64,000 bases of DNA from Saccharopolyspora phatthalungensis (GTDB lineage Bacteria; Actinomycetota; Actinomycetes; Mycobacteriales; Pseudonocardiaceae), in assembly GCF_014203395.1 (NCBI RefSeq), contig NZ_JACHIW010000002.1, positions 992,001 through 1,056,000 of the forward strand. The letters are read 5' to 3'. Below, piece after piece: positions 1 through 8,655 of this stretch. The translations under genes and the position numbers were made by a program. Below the pieces are notes generated by a model, which searched no databases, was not told the DNA's origin, and was given only the letters and a program-made list of their open reading frames with translations. Position 1 is the stretch's first letter; the number at the start of each line of letters is the position of its first letter.

Positions 1-1194
1 CGCTCGCAGGTAGTCCTTCGTCGTGGCCCGCTGGTCGTCGTTGTGCAGGACGTCACGCTCGAAGGCCGCCTGAGCGCCTTGGCGCGCGGCGAACTCGATA
101 TCGGCCGGGGTGAACAGGTCGGAACGCTCCACGAGCAGGTCCAGGTCGACGTTGTCGCGCGCCGGACCGAGGTAGCGCGACCAGATCGCCCGCCGGGCGG
201 GCGGGTCCGGCGGGCCCACCGGGATGACGTAGTCGAACCGGCCCGGCCGCAGGAACGCCGAATCCAGGGAGCTCACCGAGTTCGTGGCGCACACCAGCAG
301 GCGGTGGTCGTGCTCGCGGAAGCCGGGGATCAGCTTGAGCAGTTCGTTGGTCACCCCGTGCGCGGGACCGGCCGCGGGCGTGGAGCGGGTCCCGGCGATC
401 TCCTCGACCTCGTCGATGAACAGCACCAGATCGTCCAGCTCCTCCAGCTCGGCGAACACCGCCCGCAGCGAGGCCGCTAACCCGTCCGAGGGCGACGCGG
501 CCAGGCGCGATGGGAACAGCTCCACGAACGGCCAGTTCAGGCGGGAGGCGACCGCCTTGGCGAAGCTGGTCTTGCCGGTGCCCGGCGGCCCGAACAGCAC
601 GATCGCCTTCGGCGGCAGTACCCCGTGGCGTTCGGCCTGCTCGGAATGCGAGATCGGGAGCACGACCCGTCGTTCGATCACGTCCTTCTCGCGCTGCATG
701 CCCGCCAATGCGTCCCACTGCCCGGGGGGCAACAGCCTGCCGCCGAGCTCTTCCAGCACGTCGAAGTCGGCCGGGTCGAGCTCCTCAACCTTTTCGAAGT
801 AGGTCAGGTCGGTGCGCGGCCGGTAGCCGGAGTTGACCATCGCCCGGAACCCCGGGGCCCCCTCGGGGACCAGACTCGCGATGCGATGCACCCCCTGGCT
901 GCGCAGCTTCTTCTCCAGCTCGGTCAGCAGCGCGCTGCCGATGCCGCGGTTGCGCCACCGGGTGTGGAGGGCGAACAGCGCCAGCCAGGCCCGCTCTCCT
1001 TCCACCTTCGCTGCCGCCATGCCCACGACGTCCTGCCCCACCACGGCGACCATCGCCGGGTGACCGGCCCCCGCGATGGAGATCACCTCGGCGGCGGAGA
1101 ACGCCGGCTCCCCGTCCTCCCTGCTTTGGTCCCAGATTCGGATCGCCTGGTCCAGATCGTCATCGTGAAAATCGCGCACCCGCCACGACGGCAT
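1..1194 (-). CDS. GNAT acetyltransferase fused to AAA+ ATPase (3' end outside window)
   Basis: 398 codons are visible and the frame is still open at the left edge. Residues about 1-140 look like a GNAT N-acetyltransferase, with the acetyl-CoA-binding pattern RWRNRGIGSALL. After a linker, an AAA+ ATPase module follows with Walker A GPPGTGKTSFAKA, Walker B LVLFIDEVEE and a sensor-like CATN. The ATG start opens directly into the GNAT fold (MPSWRVRDFHDDD). Acetyltransferase and AAA ATPase in one chain is an uncommon pairing; it could acetylate a partner or small molecule while the AAA part remodels protein. It is divergent from the methanol dehydrogenase operon, so any link to alcohol metabolism is positional only. 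The substrate is unknown. Confidence 0.85.
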   Translation of the reverse strand, partial: MPSWRVRDFHDDDLDQAIRIWDQSREDGEPAFSAAEVISIAGAGHPAMVAVVGQDVVGMAAAKVEGERAWLALFALHTRWRNRGIGSALLTELEKKLRSQGVHRIASLVPEGAPGFRAMVNSGYRPRTDLTYFEKVEELDPADFDVLEELGGRLLPPGQWDALAGMQREKDVIERRVVLPISHSEQAERHGVLPPKAIVLFGPPGTGKTSFAKAVASRLNWPFVELFPSRLAASPSDGLAASLRAVFAELEELDDLVLFIDEVEEIAGTRSTPAAGPAHGVTNELLKLIPGFREHDHRLLVCATNSVSSLDSAFLRPGRFDYVIPVGPPDPPARRAIWSRYLGPARDNVDLDLLVERSDLFTPADIEFAARQGAQAAFERDVLHNDDQRATTKDYLRA

Positions 1195-1586
1195 GGCTCA
1201 CCTCCCGGATTTCGTACCGCACGGCGGGAAATCGCCCGCGAGCTGGTTACTGCGGAAACTAACCGCCGCGCCCGGAGCCCGCAATGAGCCAGCGCACACT
1301 CGAATCGTTCTCGGAATCGATGCCGAGATCGTCCACACCGGATTTCCGCGATCTCCGGGGCCAGCGGCGCGGGCTCGCGGTGCCCACCCGGTAGGCGAGG
1401 GTGTCGAGCCCGCGCAGCGCGGCGAAGGTGATCGGATCCACCCGAACCGCGCGGCCGCACTCACCAATACGTCCACAGTAGATTCGAAGATCCGCGATCG
1501 GGCCGGCTTGCCTGCGGATCGACAGCGCGAGCGGCTAGTAGCGCCGGAGGCCGCCGCGCGGCAGTTGTTCCGCAGTGAAGCGAGGT
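1195..1586. other. Intergenic stretch with no supported gene
   Basis: Short open frames exist on both strands, but a 60-base sample of third-position GC shows no frame standing out, and none has a convincing ribosome binding site. It holds the promoter side of the GNAT-AAA gene. I see no repeat or terminator hairpin. Confidence 0.5.
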
Positions 1587-2057
1587 TCATGGTCGACTCA
1601 AGCCGCTTTCCGGCAGGTACCCGCGCTCACGGAGGTAACCGAGCAGTTCGTCGACGGCCTCTGGCGCGGGGAGCGGGCCCACAACGCGCGCGGAGGTGCG
1701 CGCCTTGAACGCGCCGGTGAGTTCCACCAGCCGCTCCTGCGGCTCCCGGCCGGCGGCGCGATCGCATGCGCGGGCGGAGCGGACCACTCCTCGCGGGTTC
1801 CGCCGCTCGCGCTTCGGTGGTGACGGGGGTACCACCGAAGCGCACGGCTGTCCGACGGCCTTCCAGCACCGCTTCGAGGACCGTTCGCGGCGCAACGCAG
1901 TCGCCGGCCCGGGGCATGCTCGGCCGGTACAGCGACTCCTCCGGCAACCGATGCCCGCAATGGATCAGCACGGCGCATTCGGCGGTGCGCTTCTCGGCGG
2001 TCGAGCTCACGTCGGCATCAAGGTCCGGCTCGGGGACTTCGGGGTCTGGTCGGACAT
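1587..2057 (-). pseudogene. Frame-interrupted small gene (or frameshifted hypothetical)
   Basis: Between about 1860 and 2050 one minus-strand frame has a clear coding signature in sampled stretches (third position about 80-85% GC, second position about half). It encodes a stretch containing IHCGHRLPEESLYRPS. Between about 1800 and 1860 the coding signal passes to another minus-strand frame, which ends in VDELLGYLRERGYLPESG. The best ATG (2057, behind a GAAGGGA ribosome site) is in neither long part: it reads 16 codons and stops at a TGA overlapping a GTG that opens the first frame. It is either a decayed gene, a sequencing frameshift, or two small overlapping genes behind a leader peptide. 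I do not recognise the family. It diverges from the methanol dehydrogenase gene. Confidence 0.35.
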
Positions 2058-2153
2058 GACGACTTCCCTTCTGCGACGGCAGTCTTTGCGGTGGTCGAAC
2101 CGAAGCTAGCCCCCGGCGCCCGGCCGGTTCGCCGTGCTGGCGGTCCTTCCCGG

Positions 2154-2171
2154 CCTGTCCGATCGGACAGG
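2154..2171. promoter_or_regulatory. Perfect 18-bp palindrome upstream of mno (candidate operator)
   Basis: The sequence cctgtccgatcggacagg equals its own reverse complement. It ends 153 bp before the ATG of the methanol dehydrogenase gene. A near copy with one changed base lies 163 bp before the other iron alcohol dehydrogenase gene, which heads an operon with a LuxR-type response regulator. Two alcohol dehydrogenase promoters sharing one palindrome at one distance points to a common dimeric regulator, most simply the response regulator in this window. That assignment is inference. Confidence 0.65.
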
Positions 2172-2324
2172 TGCCGCACCGCCTGAGTGGCCGGTCTTGG
2201 GTGTCCACAGCGGCGGTTTGCCGCTCGGCGTCTACCGGCCGGCCGCCGCGGCGGCCTAGCGTCCCCACCAATCCGCGCCGTGACCCACGTCACGAGTGGA
2301 AGTCAGCAGGAGAGGAGACGTCGG

Positions 2325-3617
2325 ATGAAGGTCGAGGAGCTGCTCAAGCCGTTCCCGCTCAAGGAGTTCCACCCATTCCCGCGGGCCCTGATGGGGCCCG
2401 GGGCGCACGAGATGATCGGTCCGGAGGCGATCAAGCTCGGTTTCACCAAGCCGCTGGTGATGACCTCCGGCCTGCGGGGCACCGACATCGTGCACAACAT
2501 CGTGGAGTCGCTGAGGTACCACGGACTGGAGCCGGTGCTCTACGACCAGGTCGAGTCCAACCCCAAGGACTACAACGTCATGGACTCGGTGACGCTGTAC
2601 CAGGAGAGCCGCTGCGACAGCTTCATCTCCATCGGCGGCGGCTCCTCGCACGACGCCTGCAAGGGGGCCCGGGTGTCGGTGGCCCACGACGGCCGCAACG
2701 TCAACGACTTCGAGGGCTTCAACAAGTCGGAAAACCCGAACAACCCGCCGCACATCGCGGTGTCCACGACCGCGGGAACCGGTTCGGAGACCTCGTGGGC
2801 CTACGTCATCACCGACACCACCACCGATCCGGAGAACCCGCACAAATACGTCGCCTTCGACGACGCTTCGGTCGCCAGCCTCGCGATCGACGACCCGGTG
2901 CTGTACTACGACTGCCCGGTCGACTACACGGCGCAGTGCGGTTTCGACGTCCTCGCGCACGCCTCCGAGCCCTACGTCTCGCGGCTGAACTTCCAGCCGT
3001 CGCTGGGCAACGCGCTGCACGCGATCAAGCTGACCGCGCAGCACCTGCGGGAGGCGACCTGGAACGGCCAGGACCTGGCCGGGCGCGAAGGCATGATGTA
3101 CGCGCAGTACATCGCCGCGCAGGCGTTCAACTCCGGTGGCCTCGGGATCATCCACTCGATCTCGCACGCCGTGAGCGCGTTCTACGACACCCACCACGGG
3201 CTCAACAACGCGATCGCGCTGCCCCGCGTGTGGGCATTCAACATGCCGGTCGCCTACCAGCGCTTCGCCGACATCGCCAGGGCGATGGGCATCGACACCC
3301 ACGGGATGACCGACGTGCAGGCCGCGGACGCGGCGCTGGCAGCGTCGGTCCGGCTGCTGCGCGATGTCGGCATCACGGAGCGCTTCGTGGACGTCAAGAA
3401 GGACACCTATTCCAAGAACCGGCTCGGTGAAGGGCCGACGAAGTACTACGAGCGCCGCAAGGAGATCAAGGGCGATGCCGAAGACGTCGACGCCATCACC
3501 CGGCACGTGCTCGGTGACGCCTGCACTCCGGGCAACGCCAAGGAATGCACGTTCGACACGGTCCGCCCGGTCGTCGAGCACTGCATGACCGGCGACCTGG
3601 ACGACCTGCTCAGCTGA
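2325..3617 (+). CDS. mno: NDMA-dependent methanol dehydrogenase (nicotinoprotein, iron-type ADH family)
   Basis: 430 residues, the usual size for this family. It oxidises methanol and other short primary alcohols with tightly bound NAD(P) that does not exchange; in actinobacteria the electrons are believed to leave through mycofactocin. Seen in the sequence: the nucleotide loop GGGS at residues 104-107, and metal-ligand regions GFDVLAHASEPY, IIHSISHAV and DTHHGLNNAIALPRV, which supply the Asp and His set of group III alcohol dehydrogenases. The ATG follows an AGGAGAGGAG ribosome site. Homologues are known as Mno (Mycobacterium) and Mdo (Amycolatopsis). It heads an operon with MoxR, VWA and methyltransferase genes and has a palindromic candidate operator upstream. 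A mycofactocin biosynthesis cluster is expected elsewhere in the genome. Confidence 0.93.
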   Translation: MKVEELLKPFPLKEFHPFPRALMGPGAHEMIGPEAIKLGFTKPLVMTSGLRGTDIVHNIVESLRYHGLEPVLYDQVESNPKDYNVMDSVTLYQESRCDSFISIGGGSSHDACKGARVSVAHDGRNVNDFEGFNKSENPNNPPHIAVSTTAGTGSETSWAYVITDTTTDPENPHKYVAFDDASVASLAIDDPVLYYDCPVDYTAQCGFDVLAHASEPYVSRLNFQPSLGNALHAIKLTAQHLREATWNGQDLAGREGMMYAQYIAAQAFNSGGLGIIHSISHAVSAFYDTHHGLNNAIALPRVWAFNMPVAYQRFADIARAMGIDTHGMTDVQAADAALAASVRLLRDVGITERFVDVKKDTYSKNRLGEGPTKYYERRKEIKGDAEDVDAITRHVLGDACTPGNAKECTFDTVRPVVEHCMTGDLDDLLS

Positions 3618-3673
3618 ACCGGCGGGCGGGGTGGCGGGCCGGGCCCGCCACCCCGCCCAGAAGCGGAGGAACC

Positions 3674-4819
3674 GTGCACGACACCACCGATGCCCCGTTC
3701 GAGTCGGTGCAGGAGGTCCTGGACCGGTTCGCCGAGGGCGGCTACCTCGCCGATCAGCGCCTGGCGACCACCGTCTTCCTCAGCACCCGGCTGGAGAAAC
3801 CGCTGCTGCTCGAAGGACCCGCCGGAGTCGGCAAAACCGAGCTGGCCAAGGCGCTGGCGACCGCGACCGGCAGGCGGCTGCTGCGGCTCCAATGCTACGA
3901 GGGGCAGGACGAGACCAAGGCCCTCTACGAATGGGACTACGGAAAGCAACTGCTCTACACCCAGATGCTGCGGGACAAGATCGGCGAGCTCGTCGCCGAC
4001 GCGCCCGACCTGCACACGGCGGTCGACGCGATCGGCGACCAGGACAGCGCCTTCTTCTCCGAGCGGTTCCTGGCCAGCCGGCCGCTGCTGGACGCGGTGC
4101 GCGGTGAGCAGCCCGCCGTGCTGCTCATCGACGAGGTTGACCGGGCCGACGAGGCGCTCGAAGCGGTGCTGCTGGAATGCCTCGGCGAATACCAGGTCTC
4201 GGTGCCCGAAATCGGCACCTACCGCGCCGCGACGCCCCCGTACGTCGTGCTGACCTCGAACAACACCCGCGATCTGTCGGCGGCGCTCAAACGCAGGTGC
4301 CTGCACCTGTTCCTGGACTACCCCGACGTCCAGCGGGAGCTGGAGATCATCCGCTCCAAGCGCACCGGGCTGCCCGACGCCTTGGCCGCCCAACTGGCCG
4401 AGGTCGTGCGCGACATCCGCGGGCTACCGCTGCGCAAGGCACCGAGCATCTCGGAGACGATCGACTGGGCGCGCACGCTGGCCGTGCTCGGCGTCGACGA
4501 GCTGGGGCCCGCCCTGCTGTCGGACACGGCGAACGTCGTCCTCAAGTACGAACGGGACCTCGACCGCGCGCGGGAACTGATTCCCCAGCTGCGGGACCCT
4601 AATCGCGACGTTCCCGAGCACCTGCACGGCCATGGTCATGGGCACGGTCATGGGCACGACGGCGCGGAGGTGGAGCACTACGAGGAAGGCAAGCGAGTCC
4701 GGGCCGCAATGGACCGGCCGGGCAGGCACGACAACGGCTACTACGGCGCGCGGACCAGCGGGCCGTTGCAGCGCTCCGGTGCCAACCGCTCGCCCGACAC
4801 CCGCAGACTTCCCTTCTGA
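3674..4819 (+). CDS. MoxR-family AAA+ ATPase with a C-terminal His-Gly metal-binding run
   Basis: 381 residues. Walker A GPAGVGKT is at residues 48-55 and Walker B is LLIDEVDRAD, followed by the TSNNTRDLSAALKRRC sensor region, the classic MoxR layout. MoxR ATPases work with VWA partners to mature or insert cofactors into metalloenzymes, and the next gene encodes such a partner. Near the C terminus residues 316-329 read HLHGHGHGHGHGHD, a run typical of metal-handling proteins, which suggests delivery of iron or another metal to the dehydrogenase encoded just upstream. The GTG start is chosen because GGAGGA lies four bases ahead; an earlier in-frame start would overlap the mno gene. The gap to mno is 56 bp. 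Confidence 0.9.
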   Translation: MHDTTDAPFESVQEVLDRFAEGGYLADQRLATTVFLSTRLEKPLLLEGPAGVGKTELAKALATATGRRLLRLQCYEGQDETKALYEWDYGKQLLYTQMLRDKIGELVADAPDLHTAVDAIGDQDSAFFSERFLASRPLLDAVRGEQPAVLLIDEVDRADEALEAVLLECLGEYQVSVPEIGTYRAATPPYVVLTSNNTRDLSAALKRRCLHLFLDYPDVQRELEIIRSKRTGLPDALAAQLAEVVRDIRGLPLRKAPSISETIDWARTLAVLGVDELGPALLSDTANVVLKYERDLDRARELIPQLRDPNRDVPEHLHGHGHGHGHGHDGAEVEHYEEGKRVRAAMDRPGRHDNGYYGARTSGPLQRSGANRSPDTRRLPF

Positions 4820-4828
4820 GGGGACGAT

Positions 4829-6343
4829 ATGGAAACGAGCTTGCACCGTTTCGTCCGCCTGCTGCGCCTGCACGGGGTGCGGGTGTCGGGAGCCGAGGCG
4901 ACCGACGCCATGCGGTGCGCATCGCAGCCCGGTATGCTGTCGTCCAGGTCCGTGCTGCGCGACGCTCTCCGGATCGCGCTGATCAAGGACCGCCGGGACG
5001 ACGAGGTGTTCGACGAGGTCTTCGACGCCTTTTTCCGCCTGCGGCGGGTGGTCGAAGCCACCGACGGAGACGGACACGACCACACCCACGACGACCTGTC
5101 CGACACGGGTGAACTCGAACGCTTCACCGCCTCCGAGGAGCCCTCCAGCACACCGCAGGACGGCCACAGCCACGACGCCCCGAAGGACCTGCGGGACTTC
5201 TTCGACCCGGAAGACCTGGCCCAGCAGTACAACCTGCACCAGGAGGCCAACAAGATCGACCTCGCGTCGATCACCGACGAGGTAGTCCTCGCCCGGGACC
5301 AGTCCGGGGCGGGACGCGTCGACAGCGCCGGCGTGCAGCTGGAGACCTCCCGGCTGCACAACGCGGGCACGCCCGGACAGCTGTCGCAGCAAACGGGGCA
5401 GCAGATCGACACCGATCTGACCATCGCCGAGGAACGGCTTTTGCTGGACTGGCTGGCGGATTCGGGCTCCGACCCGGAATTGCCCCGCAACCGGCTGTCC
5501 GGGGTACTCGACGATCTGCCCGCGCTTCTGAAGGAACACCTGCGCAAGCTCGCCGGGCTGGAACACCGGTCGGTCGAATCGGTCACGCCCGCCGGCGTCA
5601 CGGACCGGATCGACGAACGGGAGCGCCAGGAGCTGGAGGGCTCACTGCGCAGGCTGGCCCGGAGCCTGCGCGGGGCGCGCACCAGCAAGCAGGTGACCAG
5701 CCCGCACGGGAGGGTCCACTCTGGACGGACAATGCGCCGGAACATGCGCTATGACGCGGTCCCTTTCCGGCCGGTCACGACCAAGCGCGCCGAGGACAAG
5801 CCGCGGCTGGTGGTGCTGGCCGACGTGTCGCTGTCGGTGCGCAGCACCGCCCGCTTCACGCTGCACCTCGTGCACGGCCTCCAAGCGCTGTTCAGCCGGG
5901 TGCGCACGTTCGCCTTCGTCGCCGACATCGTCGAAATCACCGACCTGTTCGAGCAACACCCGCCGGAGAAGGCACTCGGGCTGGTCTTCGACGGGCTGCC
6001 GACGGGCGGAGTCCTCGACGTCGACGTCAACTCCGACTACGGCGCGACGCTGCGGGATTTCCTCGACGAGCACGGATCATCGCTGACCCGGCGGACGACC
6101 CTGCTGGTGCTCGGCGACGGCCGGGGCAACGGTAATGATCCGGCCGTGACGGCCTTCGCGGAGATGGCGCGACGGGTGCGCGAAACCATCTGGCTCACCC
6201 CGGAACCCCGCTACTCCTGGGGTCTGGGCCGGTGCGATCTGCCGCGCTACGCCGAGCACTGCGATCGCGTCGAAGTGGTGCGCGATCTGGCCGGCCTGGC
6301 CCGCACGTCGGATGCGTTGTCCGCGGAGGCGGTGGGGCGGTGA
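4829..6343 (+). CDS. VWA-domain protein, CoxE-like, partner of the MoxR ATPase
   Basis: 504 residues. The C-terminal half is a von Willebrand factor A fold with MIDAS motif DVSLS at residues 332-336 and a later LGDGRGNGND loop. The N-terminal half is acidic and contains two short His clusters (GHDHTHDD at 82-89 and DGHSHD further on), echoing the His-Gly run of the MoxR protein encoded 9 bp upstream. CoxE-type VWA proteins pair with MoxR ATPases as metallochaperone machines, for example in CO dehydrogenase maturation. Here the substrate is most likely the mno product or the second iron dehydrogenase (inference from context). The stop overlaps the GTG of the next gene by four bases, so the two are translationally coupled. 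Confidence 0.85.
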   Translation: METSLHRFVRLLRLHGVRVSGAEATDAMRCASQPGMLSSRSVLRDALRIALIKDRRDDEVFDEVFDAFFRLRRVVEATDGDGHDHTHDDLSDTGELERFTASEEPSSTPQDGHSHDAPKDLRDFFDPEDLAQQYNLHQEANKIDLASITDEVVLARDQSGAGRVDSAGVQLETSRLHNAGTPGQLSQQTGQQIDTDLTIAEERLLLDWLADSGSDPELPRNRLSGVLDDLPALLKEHLRKLAGLEHRSVESVTPAGVTDRIDERERQELEGSLRRLARSLRGARTSKQVTSPHGRVHSGRTMRRNMRYDAVPFRPVTTKRAEDKPRLVVLADVSLSVRSTARFTLHLVHGLQALFSRVRTFAFVADIVEITDLFEQHPPEKALGLVFDGLPTGGVLDVDVNSDYGATLRDFLDEHGSSLTRRTTLLVLGDGRGNGNDPAVTAFAEMARRVRETIWLTPEPRYSWGLGRCDLPRYAEHCDRVEVVRDLAGLARTSDALSAEAVGR

Positions 6344-7254
6344 GTGATGCACGGCAGTTCTCCGGCAGCGCCACGATCAATCCGCTGGGCGAGGGCAGTC
6401 CTGGCTGCTACCGCGCCGAGGCGGTGGTCGTGGTGCACGAGCGGCACGACCCGCCGCCGGACCGGGTCCCGATCACCCGCACCCGGCACTTCGGCCTGCA
6501 CCGCGACGGGCACCGGGTACTGGTCAGCCACCGGTTCGGCCCGCACGAGCTGGACAACGACGTGGCGGGCAAGCTGGCCGACGAGCTGTTCGCGCCGGGC
6601 TGGCTGACCGGGGCGGAGGTCTTCGAACGGGTCTTCACCGGCATCGTGAGGTCCACTGTGGATGGTTCGGTCGACGCCTGGTCCACCTTCTACCGCAACA
6701 CCCTCGACCGGATCCGGCTCACCCGGGACGCCCCCGACACCCCGCACTCGTCGATCTCGGCGATGGTGCCGGTCTACTCACGGGTGCTGGAGCTGGTACC
6801 GCCGGGTCGGGTCCTCGACGTGGGTTCCTGCTTCGGTTTCCTGGCCCTGCTGCTGGCCGAACGCCCCGGCACCTCGGTCGTCGCCTCCGACATCGCCAGT
6901 GGCACCGTCACATTGCTGCGGACAATCGCGCGCGAACTGGGCCTACAACTGGGCACGCTGGTCTGCGACGGCGCACGGGTGCCGCTACCGGACCAGGCCG
7001 TCGACACGGTGACGGTCATCCACCTGCTGGAGCACCTCGAACCCGAGCACGGCGAAGCCGTTCTCGCCGAAGCGCTCCGGTTGGCGCGGCGACGGGTCGT
7101 CGTAGCGGTCCCGTTCGAGCCGGAACCAACAGCCGCCTACGGGCATGTGCGCACCTTCGACACCGCCGAACTGCACCGGCTCGGCAACGGCACCGGACTA
7201 CCGTACGAAGTCGACGTACACCACGGCGGCTGGCTCATCGTCGACCACGCCTAA
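6340..7254 (+). CDS. mftM: SAM-dependent methyltransferase, MftM-like (mycofactocin oligosaccharide)
   Basis: 304 residues. The C-terminal half is a class I methyltransferase with the SAM-binding motif VLDVGSCFGF from residue 158 and a post-motif VIHLLEHLEPEHGEAVLAEA. The N-terminal 130 residues are a distinct domain not found in simple methyltransferases. In mycobacteria a gene of this kind near mno and its two-component system encodes MftM, which methylates the glucose chain of mycofactocin. Both the domain layout and this neighbourhood fit, although I identify it from memory of the family and synteny. The GTG start overlaps the VWA stop by four bases. A strong hairpin terminator follows. 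Confidence 0.7.
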   Translation: MSDARQFSGSATINPLGEGSPGCYRAEAVVVVHERHDPPPDRVPITRTRHFGLHRDGHRVLVSHRFGPHELDNDVAGKLADELFAPGWLTGAEVFERVFTGIVRSTVDGSVDAWSTFYRNTLDRIRLTRDAPDTPHSSISAMVPVYSRVLELVPPGRVLDVGSCFGFLALLLAERPGTSVVASDIASGTVTLLRTIARELGLQLGTLVCDGARVPLPDQAVDTVTVIHLLEHLEPEHGEAVLAEALRLARRRVVVAVPFEPEPTAAYGHVRTFDTAELHRLGNGTGLPYEVDVHHGGWLIVDHA

Positions 7255-7286
7255 TCGAGGACCCGGGCGGCCAATCGGGGTCTCGG

Positions 7287-7316
7287 GGCGTTTCCCCAAG
7301 GCGCTGGGGAAACGCC
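7287..7316 (+). terminator. Hairpin terminator closing the mno operon
   Basis: An 11-bp perfect stem (GGCGTTTCCCC paired with GGGGAAACGCC), an 8-base loop and a GTTTT tail lie 32 bp after the stop of the methyltransferase gene. This is a good intrinsic-type terminator for a high-GC genome. Confidence 0.75.
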
Positions 7317-7322
7317 GTTTTC

Positions 7323-7420
7323 GCGCGTGCGGTCTCAGGGGTGGTTGCAACACCGAGTGCTTTGGCCAGTGTTTGTGATGGTGTCACCCAGTCGAGGGTT
7401 TGGCAGGGGCGGGTGTTGAA
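7323..7420 (-). mobile_element. Fossil C-terminal end of an IS30/IS481-type transposase
   Basis: Translating the minus strand downward from 7420 gives FNTRPCQTLDWVTPSQTLAK and then ALGVAT. This matches the tail of DDE transposases, where N-x-R-P-x-x-T-L-x-W/Y-x-T-P-x-x-x-L is the standard ending. Upstream of it the frame no longer looks like transposase, so only the last 30 or so codons survive. It sits between the end of the mno operon and the start of the lower-GC secretion cassette, consistent with past insertion at this point. The IS family is uncertain. Confidence 0.55.
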
Positions 7421-7580
7421 CGAAACGAACCCTCCAGCCGAATTTCCCTAATTTGCCACACGTTCCGGACGACGCGCCCTAACATCAACAGTGCCACGTC
7501 GAACGTCGGCCCGGTTCTCCCGGAACCGGTTGCCGCTCGGGCGGCTCCGTGATGCCCTGTCGAGAAATTTGGGGGCCATT

Positions 7581-8306
7581 ATGCCACTTGACAACGTTGT
7601 GCTTGCAACACTGGAGGTACCCGACAAAGCGCAACTGCGGGCTCGTCTGGCCGAACTCACCTGTCCAGACGGCGTAGAACCGCAGCCGGCCAACACGTAC
7701 GAGGCCCGCGACCCGAGCGGGTTCATCATTGTCACCGTTGACAAGTTCTGGATGGTGACAAATGTTCAGATTCGGTCGCGGTGGAACGACCACATCCGGC
7801 CGGACGCATTCCCGGCCGCGCTCTACAACACATATGTGACCGCGGTTCAGCGTGCGCTTGCCGTGGAGCTCACCCATCGTCCCGCGAGTCCGCCGAGTGC
7901 GCCCGCGCCGGACGACACCTACGTGGACCCCACAGAGCTGTCGCTCGAGGAGTGGGTGGCCCAGACCCGGTCTCGGCTCAACGCCATCGATGACGAGTAC
8001 GACGCGATCCGCCGCCGACAGCAAGCTCCACAAGAGGGCGTCACCGAGATCCGCAGCCCGCTCGGTTACCTCACCATGCAAATGCGCGGCGGGGGTCCGA
8101 TCGCGATCAACGGCAACCCCCAGGCCCTGGACCACCCGTCGGACACTGTCCTGTCCGAGGACATCCTGCAGTTGTTCGTCCGGGCGAGTCTCGGGGCCGC
8201 ACCAGGGGAACGTTCTCGTTCGGCGCAGCTGCACAGCAACAGCAGCAGCGACGCGGACGACGAGTACTTCGCGGATTTCAATATTTTCGAGGACTGGCAT
8301 GACTGA
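7581..8306 (+). CDS. YbaB/EbfC-like protein of a type VII secretion substrate cassette
   Basis: 241 residues. The region around residues 50-95 (FIIVTVDKFWMVTNVQIRSR and on into an alternating-Ala helix) resembles the YbaB/EbfC fold often found beside ESX substrates in actinomycetes. The rest is acidic and low in complexity near the C terminus (SNSSSDADDEYFADF). The ATG is chosen for its GGGGG ribosome site; an earlier GTG is possible. The stop overlaps the next ATG by 8 bases. Its role is unknown; it may act as a chaperone or a DNA-associated factor for the two small proteins that follow. Confidence 0.55.
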   Translation: MPLDNVVLATLEVPDKAQLRARLAELTCPDGVEPQPANTYEARDPSGFIIVTVDKFWMVTNVQIRSRWNDHIRPDAFPAALYNTYVTAVQRALAVELTHRPASPPSAPAPDDTYVDPTELSLEEWVAQTRSRLNAIDDEYDAIRRRQQAPQEGVTEIRSPLGYLTMQMRGGGPIAINGNPQALDHPSDTVLSEDILQLFVRASLGAAPGERSRSAQLHSNSSSDADDEYFADFNIFEDWHD

Positions 8307-8640
8307 CTACAAAGTTGTTACCTCAAAGCTGCGAGAAGAAGCCAAGCGCTGGCAGACAAAGGCCGACGATACCGAGCCGATCCTGCAAGCGGTGAAGAAC
8401 GCGTACCTGTCACCTCCCGCGTTCTTCGTCGGCGACCTCACTACCCTCATCCCGGGGGGCGTCAACGCCACCCTTGAGGCCGAGCAGTACGAAGAATTCC
8501 GGGCATTCATGGAGCGAATGCTTCAGGGCGCGATCACCGAGTTCAATCAGATCGACCGCGCTCTGTGGAAGATCGCCGACGAATACGACAGAACCGATAG
8601 CATCAACGAGATCGACATCGACAAGGCTTACCACGTGTAG
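8299..8640 (+). CDS. EspC/WXG100-like small protein with YxxxD export motif
   Basis: 113 residues, mostly helical by pattern, with no signal peptide. It ends in the helix WKIADEYDRTDSINEIDID, where YDRTD fits the YxxxD C-terminal export motif of type VII (ESX) substrates. Size and motif place it in the EspC/WXG100-like group of secreted helical-hairpin proteins, normally exported as a pair; the likely partner is the next gene. No ESX core ATPase or membrane gene lies in this window, so export would need a machine encoded elsewhere. Confidence 0.65.
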   Translation: MTDYKVVTSKLREEAKRWQTKADDTEPILQAVKNAYLSPPAFFVGDLTTLIPGGVNATLEAEQYEEFRAFMERMLQGAITEFNQIDRALWKIADEYDRTDSINEIDIDKAYHV

Positions 8641-8655
8641 GAGCTGACGATCCAC

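Noticed and set aside
1259..1441. 60-codon minus-strand open frame
   Set aside because: No third-position GC signature in a sampled 60-base stretch, no ribosome site, no recognisable motif.
2256..3581. Long minus-strand open frame across mno
   Set aside because: Antisense shadow of the dehydrogenase; Val/Arg/Asp-rich composition with no domain.
3545..3673. Longer start for the MoxR ATPase
   Set aside because: It would lie inside mno; the GTG at 3674 has a good ribosome site and matches the family N terminus.
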